Notes under the pieces: model-generated
Database searches by the model: none
The model's input: the letters and a program-made list of their open reading frames with translations, nothing else
What the model was told of the DNA's origin: nothing
Shown: piece by piece, positions 9,930 through 12,159 of the stretch
Numbering within the stretch: the stretch's first letter is position 1
How the letters are laid out: every line of letters starts with the position of its first letter
Origin: Erythrobacteraceae bacterium CCH12-C2
GTDB taxonomy: Bacteria > Pseudomonadota > Alphaproteobacteria > Sphingomonadales > Sphingomonadaceae
DNA: 12,159 nucleotides
NCBI GenBank assembly: GCA_001556995.1
Contig: LSKF01000088.1
Span: 1-12,159 of the forward strand
Direction: 5' to 3'
Made by a program: the position numbers and the translations under genes

Positions 9930-11636
9930 TCACGAGTAGTCTGAACGCCAGATTTGAGCAGCGGCTTTAGCCAAGTGGAATTGCCGCTGGTCTAAATGGG
10001 CAGGCGTCCATTCTTCAGGCGCGTACTCTGCAACTTTCTGGGTTAATGTATACTTGCTTGTTGGGTAGATCGCGACCTTTTCGCGATAAGGCTTGTTACC
10101 AATTGATCGGTTCTTGTCGACTTCAAGAAAAGTTAGATTGCCGAGGCGATAGATCGACTGTTCCCAAAGCTCTTCTGGGAAGTCGGCAGCCCAGTCAGTG
10201 GAGGGGTTCTCTGGCAAAATGTGCTCAATGGTTCCATTATCGGTTTCGTAGTCGCAGCTCTTTCCTGATGCACGCGCCTCAAGCTTGGCAAGAATATAGC
10301 GTACCAACTTCTTGCCCGGACCACTACTACTCACTGAAAAAATGCTGAAATCAGATTTAAATTTCTCATCATCCACATAAACTATGCGCAAATCTTTAAA
10401 GCTATCGCTGGCTTTTGTTGATTTTTGGTCAAGAATGTTTTTTGCAGCATCGTGATAAACTGGCTCTAGGGCATTTGTATTGAGGTCGCTGATAACGTTA
10501 TAGCGGAAAGAAATTACACTCAACAACTTCAACAGCTTTACGAATTCTTCTTTGGAATACACCTCCCAAGCAGCAAAGAGTATCGGAGTAATCTGGCGAA
10601 CCCGAAAAAGCCGGAATTCTTGAATAAACGGCTTTGCTGCAGGAAGTTCTTGCCAAAAACCATGGGTAGGATCTCGGAGTGCGGCAAATATCTCTGCACG
10701 AGGTTCGAGTTCGTCAAGGAGACCAAAGACATCGTTTGGGGTGTCGATCTGATCCCGAAAAATCTTAAAGAGCCTTTGTGTGCGCACTTTTGGATATTGA
10801 GTGAGTAAGTGGTATCGCAAAAATTCCGGGAAACTCGGAGCAGTCACCTTCCCGATCAAGGCTTGCCATCGGCGGTGCAATACATCGCGATCCGATTTAA
10901 GCTTTATTCGCGAGAACATATAGTTCTTGAGGAGGTCTGTGGACGTTAGTTCAAGACCGCGTGCGTTCAGTGTTTCGAATACCGTATATGCATTTAGCTC
11001 ATCGTCTACGGTAATTCTTATGAACATGAGTTGTCGACCAATGGTCTCGGAAAGAAGTGAAGCGAGTTTTTCTCCATCCTTGCAAAAAGGAGTCTCAGCT
11101 ATTTTCCTTCCGAAATACTGAAAGCAATCCCAAAGTTTTTTGTTGGAGTTGTCTAGTCCTCTAGGATTTATCGGCTGACGTATCTGGACCAAGTAATCTT
11201 GGTAGAATGAATTATTGGTCTCATTTAAATATAATTTGCTAGCCTCAATCAGTGAGGCGGGGTCTTTTTGTCCAATGAAAATTGAGCGTAGAGCTTTGGA
11301 GCGCTCTTTATTTTTTTCAGATTCAATACCCTGCGATGCTAGAGTGTCTAAATTAGAGATGATCGCCAACGCCAACAAACTCAAGGTGGCAAGCCTTTGT
11401 TGTCCGTCGATAATCTCAAATTCCCTGTCCGACTTTGCCTCTACGACAAGCGCTCCGAGATAGTGCTTGTCGTCAGGTTTGCTCACCAATTCGAGTACGT
11501 CAGACCAGAGGTCCTCCCACTGCTCTTCCCCCCAAGAATAATCACGTTGGTAGGGTGGCACCCGAAAGATGCGACCGTTTCCGATTAGCTCGACTACGTT
11601 CGCGGTGTTTGTGTCAAGGAGGTTTGCCTTTGCCAT
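9930..11636 (-). CDS. DUF262-DUF1524 protein, GmrSD-like type IV restriction
   Basis: The 568-residue single-chain protein has the GmrSD layout. The N-terminal DUF262 (GmrS-like) has VPPYQRDYSW (27-36), IDGQQRLATL (76-85) and FETLNARGLELTSTDLLKN (220-238). The DGQQR motif is associated with nucleotide use and nuclease control in this family. The C-terminal DUF1524 (GmrD-like, HNH-type) has IEHILPENP (470-478, with H472) and LGNLTFLEVDKNRSIGNKPYREK (498-520), whose N509 and N514 fit the HNH fold. Known relatives (GmrSD, BrxU, SspE) cut modified phage DNA or act in defence. Function here is inferred. The middle (about 240-450) has no motif that I know. The gene is AT-richer than its surroundings (22 of 60 G/C at 11221-11280, against 42 of 60 at 9181-9240 in uvrA), which suggests transfer. 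It stands alone, convergent with uvrA. Start: ATG at 11634-11636, with a weak purine-rich AAGAAAG well upstream. Confidence 0.88.
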   Translation of the reverse strand: MAKANLLDTNTANVVELIGNGRIFRVPPYQRDYSWGEEQWEDLWSDVLELVSKPDDKHYLGALVVEAKSDREFEIIDGQQRLATLSLLALAIISNLDTLASQGIESEKNKERSKALRSIFIGQKDPASLIEASKLYLNETNNSFYQDYLVQIRQPINPRGLDNSNKKLWDCFQYFGRKIAETPFCKDGEKLASLLSETIGRQLMFIRITVDDELNAYTVFETLNARGLELTSTDLLKNYMFSRIKLKSDRDVLHRRWQALIGKVTAPSFPEFLRYHLLTQYPKVRTQRLFKIFRDQIDTPNDVFGLLDELEPRAEIFAALRDPTHGFWQELPAAKPFIQEFRLFRVRQITPILFAAWEVYSKEEFVKLLKLLSVISFRYNVISDLNTNALEPVYHDAAKNILDQKSTKASDSFKDLRIVYVDDEKFKSDFSIFSVSSSGPGKKLVRYILAKLEARASGKSCDYETDNGTIEHILPENPSTDWAADFPEELWEQSIYRLGNLTFLEVDKNRSIGNKPYREKVAIYPTSKYTLTQKVAEYAPEEWTPAHLDQRQFHLAKAAAQIWRSDYS

Positions 11637-11779
11637 ATCTGCAACATAGCTTTCTTGGCACTGGCCACAATCCTAAACCGTCCCCTTTCCTACACCCCCG
11701 CACCCCCTCTACCCTAGCGTCCGGCGCAGCGCTCGCGCTTGGGCGCGGGTGGGCGGCGCTGGGTTCTTCCTCTTGTGCC

Positions 11780-11785
11780 AAGGAG
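11780..11785 (+). promoter_or_regulatory. Strong Shine-Dalgarno of the 79-residue gene
   Basis: AAGGAG stands 6 nt before the ATG at 11792. It is the best ribosome binding site in the right-hand part of the window and the main reason to accept this short frame as a gene. Confidence 0.6.
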
Positions 11786-11791
11786 CGCGCT

Positions 11792-12031
11792 ATGGCTTTT
11801 CCTCCTCCGCCCCATCCGAACACCCGTCCGATGAAGGAGGCCGCGCCCTTCGATCCCGCAGGCGACCGCGCGTTCCTCAAGGGCTGGCTCGCGCATGTGG
11901 AGGCCGGGCGGATCGGCAAGAGTCGTTGTCGGCCTACCGCTGCGCTACTTGAGGCCGGACCCCCCATGTCCGAAGAAACCAGCGCCGCTATCCCTGAGAA
12001 TGAGCGGGTGATCCGGGGGGACAGGGGCTAG
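11792..12031 (+). CDS. Small hypothetical protein, 79 residues
   Basis: I do not recognise the family. The protein begins MAFPPPPHPNTRPMKEAAPFD, continues with a helical, charged segment (GDRAFLKGWLAHVEAGRIGK, about 24-43), and ends in a polar stretch (MSEETSAAIPENERVIRG, about 59-76). There is no signal peptide, membrane helix or cysteine motif. Codons up to about residue 43 show the strong third-position G/C bias of this genome. The bias weakens afterwards (AGT CGT TGT), so the C-terminal third may be out of its original frame or rapidly evolving. The start is supported by AAGGAG six bases upstream. It is divergent from the GmrSD-like gene, 155 bp away, and its G+C content matches the host genome, so it is probably native and not part of the acquired segment. 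A functional link to the defence-like gene is not shown. Confidence 0.5.
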   Translation: MAFPPPPHPNTRPMKEAAPFDPAGDRAFLKGWLAHVEAGRIGKSRCRPTAALLEAGPPMSEETSAAIPENERVIRGDRG

Positions 12032-12077
12032 GGGATTGGGTGAGGGGGGCTCGGGCCCACCTCTAACCCCGATACCC

Positions 12078-12097
12078 GCCCCGGCGAAAGCCGGGGG
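12078..12097. repeat. GAAA-loop hairpin repeat
   Basis: CCCCGGC-GAAA-GCCGGGG (12079-12096) is a perfect 7-bp stem with a GNRA-type loop. It has the same architecture as the two hairpins between mdh and sucD, with a different stem sequence. It lies 47 bp after the stop of the 79-residue gene. Confidence 0.65.
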
Positions 12098-12102
12098 CAG
12101 CC

Positions 12103-12150
12103 GGGAGGGGGATTTTTGGCGCTGCTCCCCCCTCCCGCTGGCGGGAGGGG
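12103..12150. repeat. GC-rich palindromic repeat at the window end
   Basis: CCCCTCCCGC (12129-12138), TG, GCGGGAGGGG (12141-12150) form an inverted repeat with 10-bp arms. GGGAGGGGG (12103-12111) upstream can compete for the same C-rich arm. It is similar in composition and plan to the repeats at 61-95 and inside uvrA. The window ends 9 bases later, so the full element may be cut off. Confidence 0.6.
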
Positions 12151-12159
12151 TGCGAGACT

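Overview
The window looks like the chromosome of an alphaproteobacterium, most likely a sphingomonad of the Erythrobacter/Porphyrobacter type. The reasons are the high G+C content, an mdh-sucD TCA-cycle block, a GAAC-N7-GAAC LexA box (the alphaproteobacterial form) in front of uvrA, the SleB-type hydrolase style, and GC-rich palindromic repeats of the kind common in these genomes. The genus is inference. The first 35 bases are not biological: bases 2-35 are the Illumina Nextera (Tn5) read-2 adapter, so this is a contig end and biological sequence starts at base 36.

Layout. Minus strand, 115-2055: sucD (succinyl-CoA synthetase alpha) downstream of mdh (malate dehydrogenase), separated by a 61-bp composite palindrome where other alphaproteobacteria often carry sucC. 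Minus strand, 2293-3864: a small conserved-looking protein and a SleB-like cell-wall hydrolase. Plus strand, 4014-6588: three translationally coupled genes (ATGA overlaps) for a BtuFCD/FecBCDE-type ABC importer of cobalamin or an iron chelate. Bases 6589-6933 are a 345-bp gap without a convincing gene, with a stem-loop at the importer end and a LexA box just before uvrA. Plus strand, 6934-9915: uvrA, the nucleotide-excision-repair damage sensor. It contains an in-frame composite palindromic repeat of about 100 bp that adds roughly 35 residues just before the first zinc module. Minus strand, 9930-11636, convergent with uvrA: an AT-richer gene for a DUF262-DUF1524 (GmrSD-like) protein, probably a horizontally acquired type IV restriction/defence gene. 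Plus strand, 11792-12031: an unrecognised 79-residue protein with a strong Shine-Dalgarno. The window ends in more GC-rich hairpin repeats.

The genes mostly do housekeeping work (TCA cycle, envelope, nutrient import, DNA repair) with one accessory defence-like gene. The two points most worth a second look are the palindromic element translated within uvrA, reminiscent of Rickettsia palindromic elements, and the lone GmrSD-like gene. A family of short palindromes with GAAA loops or C-rich/G-rich stems recurs in the window, and paired changes between copies suggest that the hairpin itself is maintained.
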